Part shown: one piece after another, positions 11,611-22,600 of the stretch | How the letters are laid out: each line of letters starts with the position of its first letter | How positions within the stretch are numbered: the stretch's first letter is position 1 | From: Branchiostoma floridae | Taxonomy: Eukaryota; Chordata; Leptocardii; Amphioxiformes; Branchiostomatidae | NCBI RefSeq assembly: GCF_000003815.2 | Contig: NC_049994.1 | Location: 17,630,981 to 17,694,980 of the forward strand | DNA: 64,000 bases | Direction: 5' to 3' | Notes under the pieces: generated by a model | What the model saw: only the letters and a program-made list of their open reading frames with translations | Database searches by the model: none | Told to the model about the DNA's origin: nothing | Program-made: the position numbers and the translations under genes

Positions 11611-12347
11611 TCACAGTTTGGCTTTCTCAGTGTAAAACTGCACAGTGACCTGGGTAATCTCTTCTTCCCCCCTCTTAATCTGAAAACAAAGGGTTTCTGC
11701 ACAACCCTGATCTTCCCACACTTCCACTGTCAGCTCATCCCCTATCAGAGCCTCCCTCTGGTACAGGATGCCGACTTTTCTGATTGGACAGAGAGCGGTG
11801 TCCTTGACGACGGAGAAAACGTTTTTACGCGCAGCTGCGGCAGCTGCATCCAAACAGTACCTTAGATAGGCAGACTGGTTGGTGTGCTGTCGGACATCGA
11901 TGTCGCTGTTATTCACGGTAATGTTACACGCGAACATTGGAGCTGGTCTTTCTTTAAATGGCCCAGGGATAGTCGGCCTATCATGGCCTTCCTTACTTAA
12001 GTTCTCAATCAATTCATCTGGCCACGCTATTGGCCGTCGAGTCTGTCTGTTGACTCGAACCATCTGAGTGGAACTACGACCAATGATGTCGTTGCTGGTG
12101 TTGCTGCGGATATCGTAGTTATAGAACAGCGAGGATCGGCCGACATAGCCGAGGTAGGTGGACATCATCAGCGAAGAGTCGGGTTTCACGACGGCGTAGA
12201 AGCGCGGTGTGAACTCCACTTTTTGGTAGCGAACGAAAGCGGTGGCTCCGTCGTTCTGGGGTCCCGTGTGCTCCTTAATCAGCGGACGGATCGCGGCGAT
12301 CCGGGCGAACTCCAGCATTCGCAGGAACGTCCAGGCCTGGACTCTAC
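11611..12347 (-). CDS. Terminal exon copy 3 (double-hotdog acyl thioesterase-like)
   Basis: 737 bases, phase 1 entry after gttgctgcag|GT, reading G-RVQAWTFLRMLEFARIAAI... and ending ...YTEKAKL stop. The second domain contains NSDIDVRQHTNQSAYLRYCLD, keeping the expected Asp, His, Asn, Tyr and Arg. It is nearly identical to copy 2 (13066-13802), including exact length and both flanks, so it is the product of a recent tandem duplication with a 1455-base step. A TTTATT lies 330 bases past the stop at 11275-11280. Confidence 0.8.
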
Positions 12348-13065
12348 CTGCAGCAACACAGGCCACACCAATTCAGTCAGTCGTTTTATGCATTTGCAAG
12401 AAAGAAATATTGTCAGGTAAAAATTTGACTTAAAATGAAAAGAAAACTACCTAAAGCCAAAAAAGCGAAATTTAAAGTACATCCAACAAACACGCTTTAA
12501 AACAGATTTCATCAACTACAGTAGTAAATAAATTAGTTTTTGATATATTGTTTTTTAGTATAATGATGAGTGTACCAAAGAGTCAAGTTATCAAATTGGT
12601 GTGGCCTCTAGGTGCTGCTTTTAGCATTCAGGTCAAAGTCAAAACAAAAGACTTGAGCCAAAGAAAGAAAGAACAAAGGGCCCTTTTCATAAATGACAAC
12701 GGATGATCTTTATTGCATACCCATGCCCAACATGGGCTAAATATATACTGAGTTAAGAGAAAACTAAACTAAAAGTGTAGCGAGATTATATGACATTTCT
12801 TCTAAATCTCCTGTCTCTTCCCTCTTCTTCAAACTTGTGGACGAATAAACATTAACAACATGCAGAACCAGAGCTTTATATACAATAAATTGGGGTGTTC
12901 TATTGCTGCTTTTAGCATTTAGAAAAGTTGTGAGGTGCCTGAAAGATTTAACCATTCTCTTCCCTTTCAATGTTTCATGCAATTTTTTCCAAAACAATAG
13001 AAGGGTAAAATTTAGGATAATCCTTACAATTCAATGGACTATATTCTCAAATTCAAGCTAATATC

Positions 13066-13802
13066 TCACAGTTTGGCCTTCTCCACATAAAACTGCACTG
13101 TAACCTGCGTAATCTCTTCTTCTCCCCTCTTAACCTGAAAACAAAGGGTTTCTGCACAACCCTGATCTTCCCACACTTCCACTGTCAGCTCATCCCCTAT
13201 CAGAGCCTCCTTCTGGTACAGGATGCCGACTTTTCTGATTGGACAGAGAGCGGTGTCCTTGACGACGGAGAAAACGTTTTTACGCGCAGCTTCGGCAGCC
13301 ACATCCAAACAGTACCTTAGATAGGCAGACTGGTTGGTGTGTTGTTGCACATCAATATCACTGTTATTCACGGCAACTTTACACACGAACATTGGAGCTG
13401 GTCTTTCTTTAAATGCCCCAGGGATAGTCGGTCTATCATGGCCTTCCTTACTTAAGTTCTCAATCAATGCATCGGGCCATGCTATTGGCCGACGTGTCTG
13501 TCCGTTGACTCGAACCATCTGAGTGGAACTTCGACCAATGATGTCGTTGCTGGTGCTGCTACGGATATCGTATTTATAGAATAGCGAGGATCGGCCGACA
13601 TAGCCAAGATAAGTGGACATCATCAGCGAAGAGTCGGGTTTTACGACGGCGTAGAAGCCCGGTGTGAACTCCACTTTTTGGTAGCGGACGAAAGCGGTGG
13701 CTCCGTCGTTCTGGGGTCCCGTGTGCTCCTTAATCAGCGGACGGATCGCGGCTATCCTAGCGAACTCCAGCATTCGCAGGAACGTCCACGCCTGGACTCT
13801 AC
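13066..13802 (-). CDS. Terminal exon copy 2 (double-hotdog acyl thioesterase-like)
   Basis: 737 bases, the same acceptor context and length as copy 3, ending ...YVEKAKL stop. Differences from copy 3 are scattered substitutions (for example VRQHTNQ versus VQQHTNQ, CNITVNN versus CKVAVNN), with no frame disruption. This suggests that both are under coding constraint. A TTTATT lies at 12709-12714. The frame stays open upstream of the acceptor, but that is intron: the cag|GT boundary aligns with all other copies. Confidence 0.8.
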
Positions 13803-14497
13803 CTGCAGCAACACAGGCCACACCAATTCTGTCACTAAGTTTCTTGTCTTTGAAAGAAAGAAATATCATCAGATAATCAAAATATGACTTAAAGTCAAAA
13901 GAAAACTACAGCCCAAAGCAAAATTTAAAGTACACTCAACAAACATGCTTCAAAACAGATTTCATCTACAGTTACTACAGTTAACTGTAGTAAATAATTA
14001 ATTTTTAAAATAGTCTTTTTAGTATAATGGTGAGTGTATCAAAGAGACAAGTTATCAAATTGGTGTGGCCTCTTAAGGTACTGAAAAGAACTTCCAGATA
14101 CAGAAATTACAAAATTAGGTAAATTATTTTATTTGGTAGGTGTGTCAAAGACACATTCCAGTTATTAAATTGGTGTGGCCTCTACGTGCTGCTTTTTAGC
14201 ATTTAGATCAAAGTAGAAACAAAAAAATGAGCCAAAGAAAGAATGAAAAAAGGGCAACTTTCATAAATAACAAAGATTTTTATTGCATAATGGTACCTAT
14301 GCCCAACATGGGCTAAATACACTGAGTTACTTCAGTTGGAGAAAACTGAAGTGAAAGTGTTGCAAAGTTACTGGGTATGTTATATTTTATCGAAATCTAC
14401 AAAGTCTTCTGTAAACGTATGTAGACAAATAAATGATATATCTAGGGGCCCTACATAGCGGCTTGTTATAGCACTGCAGCGGAACTTCCAGCTTTGA

Positions 14498-15345
14498 TTA
14501 CATCTGAATTATCTCTTTATAAAGCAATGAACTTTCTCTGTAACCCCTGGAGCTCCAAAGACCATGACTACAGCCTAGAATGGATGTGTTGCTCTCATTC
14601 CCGTAGAACTCCAAAGTGCACTGGAAGATGGCTTTCTCTCCTCTCTGGATCTGGAACTTCAAGGAGTTTGCCTCTGTTCTGTCTTCCCAGGAGAAGACGT
14701 GTAGACGGTCTCCTTCCCTTGCTTGTCCAAGAAACAACGCTGCAACTTTCTTGAGACGGTTGTTGCCACTTGGATCATTCTTAAAGTAGGCGTAGGCGAA
14801 TTCCGTTGCTCCCTGGGCTGCATGGTCAAGACAGAACCTCAGATACTGGGCGTTGTTGACGTGGAGCATCGGAGCATCTGTGTCACTTCGCATGACGACA
14901 AGGCTCGTCTTGAACGCGGTCCCTGGCGGGTTTTTTCCGAATGGCTGTACCATATTTGGGCGCGGACGGGAGTGGGAACCAATCATGTGCTTTGGGATGA
15001 TCCACTCAGGTAGAGGGGTGGGCAGCCCTGTCTCAACGTTGAGCATGACCATTTGGTTGTACCACTGCAGGATAGGAGGGGTGGAAGGGTCCTCGGCAAA
15101 CCCTTCCCCGCAAAACCCCCAGGATGTTTTCCCGATGAACGCGTGTTCAGCGGTGACTAGTAGTTCCATATTTGGCCTGATGACGTCATCTCCAGTAAAA
15201 TCTGGGCTGAAATCGATTTGCAGACATCTTGTCGCGCTTAAGCCGTGCTGATTTGTAAACTGACGCTGACGCTGAGAAAGAGACACAACGACCTCGTGAC
15301 AGGCCTCCCCTATCGTCTGCATTACCTTCCATGGAGGCAGCTTTC
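14498..15345 (-). CDS. Terminal exon copy 1 (A)
   Basis: 848 bases, entered after ctacaacttacag|GA in phase 1 (G-KLPPWKVMQTIGEACHEV...). It ends with a ~25-residue tail after the conserved ...TLEFYGN that the other copies lack. A TTTATT at 14279-14284 follows the stop by ~215 bases, in a flank homologous to that of copy 2. Confidence 0.8.
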
Positions 15346-17330
15346 CTGTAAGTTGTAGCAAGGAAACCAAATCAGCTGGCCTTCAAAACTTTGCATTTTG
15401 TCGCACTAAAAACTGTGAGTCAACAATCAAATTCTACTTTTGGATATTAATGAGCTTGCGTCATTCCGCATAAGCCAGTCAATGCCCAGTGACTGCAATA
15501 TGGCTGACAAGCAGCAAGCACTATGGCATGCATGGAAATACGAGAGCAGCTAAGCAGACAGAGTTTTAGGATGGGGTTGTCTTTGCGTAGCAGAACTGCT
15601 AGAGCTAAAGGTACAGCAACCATGCCACTAGCAAAGCTGTGAAGGTCCAAGGAGTCATTCTGCGCAACTTGACCCATTGTCCATCTAGGGTCAAGGCCAC
15701 TTGCTACAAAGCGCTGGTACATCCCCACTTGGAATATAGTGCCATCGTCTGGGACCCGTACACCAACAAAGGGATACAGGCAGTGGAGGCCGTCCAGCGC
15801 AGGCCGTCCATCGCACCGCCCGTGTGACCCTTAATGACACAAATGCCCAAACACGTGGTACCCTCTCTCCGAAATCAGGAGGAATGCCCGCCTCAACTTT
15901 TTCTAAAAACTTGCTGATAATATCATTAATAAAATCAAGTACTAGTACAGAGTCTACTCAAACCTGCCCAAGGGTGTACCCGGGGAGTCACCAACTTAAA
16001 TACTAGACCATTCGCACAGACTCCTATAAATTGTCATTTTTCAGAGTGGAATACCCTGCCTGGCACAGTAGTTAGTGCTTCTGCTGTTGAGTCTTTCTGC
16101 GCCAGGCAGGAGGCTTGCCTGCCCTAATCCGGGACCTCAAGCTATCCACCCCAACCCTCCATGCTGCCCCTTGTGGGGCTTTTTGGGAGGGTAACCCCTA
16201 GGTAGATGTAGATGTACATTTAAGCTTGCAAGGCAAGGGGCCAATCGACCAGACAGCACAAGATTGTGTATTGCAGGCTACAGTATTGATCAGCCAATTA
16301 AAATGGCAATGAAAGCTTAATAATGTGTAAAAAGCAGAGTGTCTTACCAGATCGATCAAAGTCGAAGGGGTGGAGTTCGTAGGTCGCGATGAGTTTGGTA
16401 CCGTCTTCGCTAAGCCTGGTCTTCATCTTCAATCCTGGAAAAGTTTTTAAAAATTATTTTGCAACTCAACTCAGATTTATGAAAGCTACTAAGTAGGCAT
16501 CCTGGTAAACGATATTTAAATGCAACTTCAATCTCTACAATTGCCTTAATGTCCCCATCCGAAAGGATGATGCAATTCATTTCTAGTCGTGACATGAACC
16601 AAAGAAGCCGCTGGCTCTATAGAGCTTGAACCTGATGTGGCAAGTAGCAGAGTGCACGGACCACACCACACCAAACACCTGTTAACAACTGTTACAATTT
16701 GTAAACTAAAATTCCCAAACAAAACTGGTCGAACATTGATAAATGCACTGTCATTCTAAAACTTAGCCTTGTATCCAGATACAATGTAGCTTTTAAGTCT
16801 CTTCTGTTCTTTCTGCAAATACATTCATCAACTCACGGCTCACGCCACAGTCCAAGGGTCAATGACTCATCGGTCAGTATGTACATGTATATCATGTACT
16901 GGCCAAGAAACTGGCAGTAGTGAAACCGTTAAGTTTTTATTAAAAAGGAACAAGGCAGCTTGTTCAGTCTAATATGTATCATATTTTAGTTGTTAACATC
17001 GAGGTAAAGATATGCATGCACTATCCGCAAAAAGAAATTCAAAAGCTATTATTAAAGTTCACACCAAAAATTCAAGTCCGTAACTATACGCCCACCCCAT
17101 AAATGCATGACGTCTGACCAAGATATATCGCAAGAAGGCTTGAGGTCTTTGGGCCTTTTTAAGGCTTCTGTATTACCTTGTGCCGCGACTAGAGACCTTG
17201 AGAGTCCTTCCTGTCTAAACGCATGAGAAAGAACAGAGAATCCTCCGTCTTGCAACTCCTCCAAGTCTTCCTTGCAAAGTACCAATCTATGACCTTTGAC
17301 CAGTGGTAAAGGGATGTTGTGTTGACCCAT
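14498..17330 (-). CDS. Acyl-ACP-thioesterase-like double-hotdog protein (exons 1+2+terminal exon A)
   Basis: Exons 17177-17330, 16348-16434 and 14498-15345 join in phases 1 and 1 to a 362-aa protein starting at the ATG at 17330. Residues 1-55 are a lead with no recognised motif. Then come ATYELHPFDFDRSG (68-81), the usual start of a FatA/FatB-like first hotdog, and the helix after PPWK. The second hotdog carries SDTDAPMLHVNNAQYLRF, with D235, D237, H242, N244, Y248 and R250. In plant FatA/FatB the same Asp/Asn/His region hydrolyses acyl-ACP thioesters. Here the likely substrate is an acyl thioester (ACP or CoA), which is an inference. No clear signal peptide or membrane segment. The nearest terminal exon is the most divergent of the five and has a longer C-terminal tail. 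Confidence 0.75.
15640..16215 (+). mobile_element. LINE (CR1/jockey-like) 3' fragment inside the thioesterase intron
   Basis: The translation near 15645-15800 reads LTHCPSRVKATCYKALVHP followed by LEYSAIVWDPYTNKGIQ and AVEAVQRR, the hallmark end of a non-LTR reverse transcriptase. After frame breaks, 16050-16110 reads EWNTLPGTVVSASAVESF, the usual C-terminus of such ORFs. It closes with a short gtagatgta repeat at ~16200-16213. Frameshifted and dead. It is opposite in strand to the host gene. Confidence 0.8.
16348..16434 (-). CDS. Thioesterase locus shared exon 2
   Basis: 87 bases between cttttccag|GA and ATCTG|gtaag, phase 1 in and phase 1 out. Encodes LKMKTRLSEDG, then TKLIATYELHPFDFDRS. 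It supplies the first strand of hotdog 1. Any of the five terminal exons can follow in frame. Confidence 0.75.
17177..17330 (-). CDS. Thioesterase locus exon 1
   Basis: ATG at 17330-17328 (MGQHNIPLPLVKGHRLVLC...) to ...SRSLVAAQ-G|gtaata, 51 codons plus one base, phase 1. It joins exon 2 to read SLVAAQ-G-LKMKTR. The ORF continues past this point to 17052, but the phase match and gtaata donor favour splicing. The first exon could alternatively be non-coding, with translation starting at a Met in exon 2. Confidence 0.6.
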
Positions 17331-17712
17331 TATGAATAGAATTTAGAAGCAATGTAACTAAATTTTCTGCTATAAAATTTCAAAACTTTAACTTTTCAGT
17401 ACTTTTCCGTGTGTTCCAAAATATTCATATCTGCGTATCTCTGCAAGAATAACTTTTAAGTCCCTAACATTACACCCCTCTAAGTCAGTGCGGCATCCCA
17501 TAAGGTTGAAAGGTCATAGAGTGATTTAGCGCGCGAACAATGAGACACCTGGTGAGTTTTCGGGCATATTTTTCTTAAGATAATCATAAATCCCAAAGAT
17601 TTAAGGCGAAGGTCACACCGATATCTTGACCTTCAATTCCTTGCACGTACGCCATGCAAATTAAGTAGGCGTTCCCCCAACCCTGGCCGCTGATTGGTCA
17701 GTCTTTGTTTAC
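17331..17712. promoter_or_regulatory. Probable bidirectional promoter between thioesterase and aminotransferase genes
   Basis: The minus-strand ATG at 17330 and the plus-strand 5' exons face away from each other across ~200-400 bases. On the plus strand, ATGAGACACCTG|gtgagt (17540-17552) and a longer open segment from ATG 17713 to ACCGAG|gtaag (17808) look like alternative 5' exons. Neither gives an in-frame extension into the aminotransferase through the acceptor before 19589. Inferred, not shown. Confidence 0.45.
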
Positions 17713-17808
17713 ATGGTGGGTCTGGCGAGTGTCGTCATCGCTCTCAATGTGCGTGTTTGTGTAATAATTTTGACATACCGGCGGCATCGAGACGGCTTCT
17801 ACACCGAG
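17713..17808 (+). other. Candidate 5' non-coding exon / upstream ORF of the aminotransferase gene
   Basis: An ATG at 17713 opens a frame of 32 codons that runs exactly to a strong donor (ACCGAG|gtaagaa). Joined to the likely acceptor tcatcag before ATTATCCC (about 19589), it stops within 10 codons, just ahead of the main ATG at 19620. It would thus be an upstream ORF in the 5' leader. Confidence 0.35.
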
Positions 17809-19586
17809 GTAAGAAATCCTACTTCTTCAAATGGGCGATATTTACATTCTTAGCTACATTTTGGCAGGATCTGGAGAATATAAATGCCTTAGTAACTTTG
17901 TGAGGATATGTTTTTGCAGTATAATACCGAGGCTCGAGGTTTTAAACGGCCTGTGTGTGTTGTTTTGGTCAAGGAGACTACTGTCCTTGGATGATGCAAT
18001 CCTAAAGTGCTGACTCTAACCCGCGAAAAAAATGAGTTAAAAACGGTGAAAAGGGAAATTTTTCATTTGAATGGGTGAATAAAATAACAATAAGTCTGTT
18101 TTTGTGTATAGATTACATTAAGATGAGCTGATATAAATGTTGATGATCCGTTTTATGATAATCTGATATGAAAACATTAATTATTAAGTTGAGTCTGGTA
18201 TTTTCCACTCTCCTCCAAAATACAAATATGATGAGAGATTTCTCAGATGTTGCCAGTTTTAATAATTCATGCCGGCTTTTTATACACTTGTACATCAATT
18301 TGAAAGAAATCTATGTTCCCATCAAAGTATTCAACATCCTTAATAAGAAGTTGAAGAGAAATACCAAGTAAAATGTTAGAAAGATTAGGTTATGATATCA
18401 CGACCTTTAGCGTTACTTACACAGTGGTTTCCAACAAATGTTTTGATATTATCTTGACTAATTGTTAAGCTTTGAAATAGAGATTTGATATGACATCATT
18501 GTTGGGTGCACTTGAGTACTATCAATAAACAAATATTAACGCTTAAGACAAACAATAACTGTACAGTTGGCACTTGCATGTATCCGGCTGGTGAATGAAT
18601 AATTAACAAAATTCTTTGTCCCCTGACTACCATAAAATATATTAGGGTGATTGGCATCTTTAATTTTTCCCATCCCACTCATTTTGGGAGCCCATTTTTG
18701 TCATTAAATCTGTCATTTTCAGCTGGCAAAATACAATTGCATCAATTTCATGACAAACTTTTTTCATCCCAACAAGCAAATTTCTGTCCCAGAGGACAGC
18801 CCTAGCCTGGGGCCATCGGCACTTCCTGGGTTTGGCTCAATTGGGTGTTGGTTGTTCATGTCAATATTGAATGGGAGAAAGCATCTGTACTTATCTCTGG
18901 AATGTTGCCTGAGGGACGGTCTTTGTCATTCTCTAAGCATGTCACGCCAATCTATTTTCTCATTACTACATTAGTTTTTCAGAGTTTTTGGAAGGGAAAC
19001 CTGTCATTGAACATTTTGTACATTCACTCCCTGAATGTCAGCACCAATCTTGGTCTGATTAAGTATCATATTATCCTTTTTGAAAATACTATATTTCAGT
19101 TGAGAAACAACAAATTAATTTGGTACAGCTCAACCATCTGAAGGCAGCTGGGTTTGGTCCCAGGTGGTCATTGGGTGATTCAAAAGTCAATTAAACAAGC
19201 ATGTTTATCAAGAAAGTTGCCCCATAGGAGGCCTGTCCTTTGTCTTCAGCACTTTCACTGAAAATTTTCAGCCTTCAGGCTTTATGTAAGATTCAGAGAC
19301 TGAGTCCAATCGTCACATCTGCTTCGGGCTCACTGTTTACGTAATGTTTACACTGTTTACACAAGTATGTAATGATTATTCCTCTGTCATGCCTTAGCTT
19401 CCTTTACTAGTATCTACAGGTTTTAAAATTGCAATTGTATATTTTTCAGACATTGCAAGACCGTCTGTTGATTTGATGTTCCTAAGATATTCAGCTTTTA
19501 AAGACAATGTTGATATATATATATGTAATTGGTTACCCTGGAGATAATAAAGATGAATTAGCATTAATTCCTATACTTCCTCATCA
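17809..19586 (+). other. Probable intron 1 of the aminotransferase gene
   Basis: AT-rich, with no convincing exon. The region ends in tcatcag shortly before the start codon at 19620. Only short open frames occur. Confidence 0.45.
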
Positions 19587-19619
19587 GATTATCCCAGGGA
19601 AGGACCTGATTGGTTGAAA

Positions 19620-22600
19620 ATGGAGTCGGATTATTCCTCGCTGCTGCGGCCTGACCTGGCCAACTACTGCCCCGCCTCCAATCTCATGCTCAACGAGAAA
19701 ATACGCAACCTACGCAAGGCTGGAGAAAAGGTAAGGGTACAGAATTATAGTGAAAAATTTGGATTGGTGCAAATCCCTAGTGGGTAGAGTGTTCACCTTG
19801 CAGTCTGTAGGTAAATCTCTGTCCAAGTCATAACCCAATAGACAGTAATAGAAATGGTATAACTCGGACATGAGGGATCGACCTACTAATGGACTTATGG
19901 GCGCTGGAGATGGGCGCTGCCTTATGCACCATTTGATATTGATCAATATTGACCATGGTAAAATCCTAATTGATATCAGCCCTACAGTGTTGACTATGGC
20001 TAAACAGTCCTATACGAGATTTAACATTTACTGTAACTGAGTGCCAAACTGTGTAAAGACCATCTGGCCATTGTGACAATTTTTTTAGATGTTTAGTCAA
20101 TCCTTTTATCTGAAATGTATATTTTAGATCAAATTCAAACCACTGTGACCATCTCTTGTACCTTCCCTCCACAGGTGTACCACCTGGCGTTTGGGCAGTC
20201 CCCGTTCCCCATATACGAAGGAGCAACCAAAGCGCTGTGTCAGCATGCGGGGGAGAACGCATACCTACCCGTGGCTGGTAGGTTTCCTCTTATCATGATT
20301 CAGGAGCAATATTGGTGTCCTTTATTTGTATCTAAATGGATAACCTCAAGCATACACAGGATACTGTAAATGCATTCAAGTTCTTGGGGATTTGATTTCA
20401 CGGTTGCGAGAAGAAGGAATTTTTGCAGTGGTTTTAAGTTTGCGGTAGCAGCCTTGCACTGTAGTCTCTTACTGCCAATTGGAAAAATGTTCACAGTGGT
20501 TTGAAGTTTGCTGTGAATCGGCCTCTGTGAAAACCGCAAACATTAATCCACCACGAACGTTTCTGCATTTACAGTATGTAGTGATATAAATTAGCTAATG
20601 GACGGTGGTTTCTGAATTGCAATCACTCGTCAACTTTTTATCCCTAAATAAGTTTCTAAAAGACTGGGTATAGGTTACCCTGCAGACACCGGGAAATTAA
20701 AGAAAATCAGTTTGATTTGATTTTGAATATGAACAAAATTTGCATAACCCAATAATCTAATCAATTAATCAACAAATCAATCAATCCCTCCGCCCCTCTG
20801 CAGGTATACCGGAGCTTCGCCAGTCCATCTGTGATTTCCACTGTAAGACAGATGACCTACAGGACCTTGACCCCGAGCAGGTCGTGGTGGGGCCAGGCTC
20901 CAAGGAGCTCATCTACCTGCTGCTGGAGGTCTTCAATGGAGGTGAGGAGAAAAGTGAACATCATGCATAACTTCTGAAAATAATTTCATCAGGTTGGTAG
21001 ATCATAGGACATAAGACTTTTCTTCTAACTGGAGTTCTGCTTCTTGCCGCTATATGTAGCCTCAGGAAGATGTCTGACAGACATCAAAACGTCAGCAAGT
21101 GAGAAAAACTGGTTGTGTACAAGAAAACTCTTAATGTCCTATCATGCATAACTGACTCAAAGTCTCAATAATTTTGCGTTCCAACAAGAAATGAAATGTT
21201 CCTTTCAACATACAACTTGTTGTGGTGTAGGTAAGTAAGAATCAGAATTTGCAAACCTTGGACAATTCCTCTTTCCATCCATAGTAAGTCCAATAGTTTG
21301 AAAATGGACTTACTCAAGATTTACTTACTCTAATGATATACAGTAACTATAGATACTAGTCCACCAAAACTAACACAAAGAGCCCTCAGACATGGCAAAA
21401 TGGGGTGGATGTACTGCAGGATTAAGTCCATCTCTGGAACAAGTAAGTCTACCGGCAGTCTACATTCATCCTCTTTTAGGTTCCAAGTTCGGAGTAAGTA
21501 TTTCCATCTGCTTGTCTCTACATCCTCCTGTTGTCTCCCTGCTGAACCACATACAAGCCCCAGTGTCACCTTCTGTTGTCTCTTTCTGCTAGGAGGAAGG
21601 AAAACAAAGAACACACCAGCAGAAACAACTATTTTTGCTGGTGTGTTCTTTTTCTTTATTATGTCTTCTTCTTTGGCAAAACATAAAAATCTGTTATCCA
21701 AATGAAAGCTCATCTGTGTTGGTAAATTCCGGATGTCCGGATTAGCACAGCGAGTCATTCATCTGATGAAGGTCGGAGTCTTCGGCCGAAAATTTATGGT
21801 GAGTTTCCTTTTGTGTTGGAATAAAGTTTAAACTTTTCTCAATGAAAATCTGTTGCCGCTCTTTTTCAGATGTCCTCCTGTTGTCTCCTTGCTGGACCAC
21901 CTACAAGCCCCAGTGTCACCTGACCAGACACAACGTTGTCGTCATGCCGACCACCATGGAGGACGAGTGGAGGCTGACACCTGACCTGTTGGAGGAGGTT
22001 TGTTTGTTTGTTTGTTTGTTTGTTCTGTTACACACCTGACCAGACACAACGTCGTCGTCATGCCGACCACCATGGAGGACGAGTGGAGGCTGACACCTGA
22101 GCTGCTGGAGGAGGTTTGTTTGTTTGTTTGTTTGTTTGTTCTGTTACACACCTGACCAGACACAACGTCGTCGTCATGCCGACCACCATGGAGGACGAGT
22201 GGAGGCTGACACCTGAGCTGTTGGAGGAGGTTGTTTGTTTGTTTATTTGTTTGTTTGTACAATGTATAATCAAGTAGACCAATGCATTGGCCTAGTGGGT
22301 TAGATCAAGTGTGGATGTCTTATGTTTAGAGTCATGAGCTACTAGCTCGTGATTTTTATTCAGACTCACTGTACATAATAGTGCTTTCTTTGTTTTCAAT
22401 ACTCAACATCTGGAAAAGAGTATAGAAGATAAACAAATAAACAAAAATTTAAAACAAACAGACAATGGTAGTTGAACACATGTACCAGTGGACTAGCTCC
22501 CTGCAGTAGTGATTGCATAAAGGCAATAGCAATAGACAGTCAGATGCTTATTTCCATGTAGACTAACTTCTTTTCTTCTTTTTTTTTCCAGACACTTCGG

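Larger units (their letters stand above)
7066..17330 (-). other. Acyl-ACP-thioesterase-like locus: shared 5' exons plus five tandem terminal exons
   Basis: Seen: exon 1 (17177-17330) and exon 2 (16348-16434) are followed by five downstream exons of one family. These are A 14498-15345, B 13066-13802, C 11611-12347, D 10312-11042, and a copy in two pieces, E 8609-8838 plus F 7066-7575. Every copy starts after a good acceptor in phase 1 with a split Gly codon, completing HPFDFDRS-G in the protein. Every copy ends in its own stop. A TTTATT, the minus-strand AATAAA, lies downstream of four of them, at 14279, 12709, 11275 and 9336. No exon resembling exon 2 is visible between the copies. Inferred: exons 1-2 are spliced alternatively to the terminal exons. 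The alternative is that B-F are separate genes whose first exons I failed to see. Confidence 0.6.
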
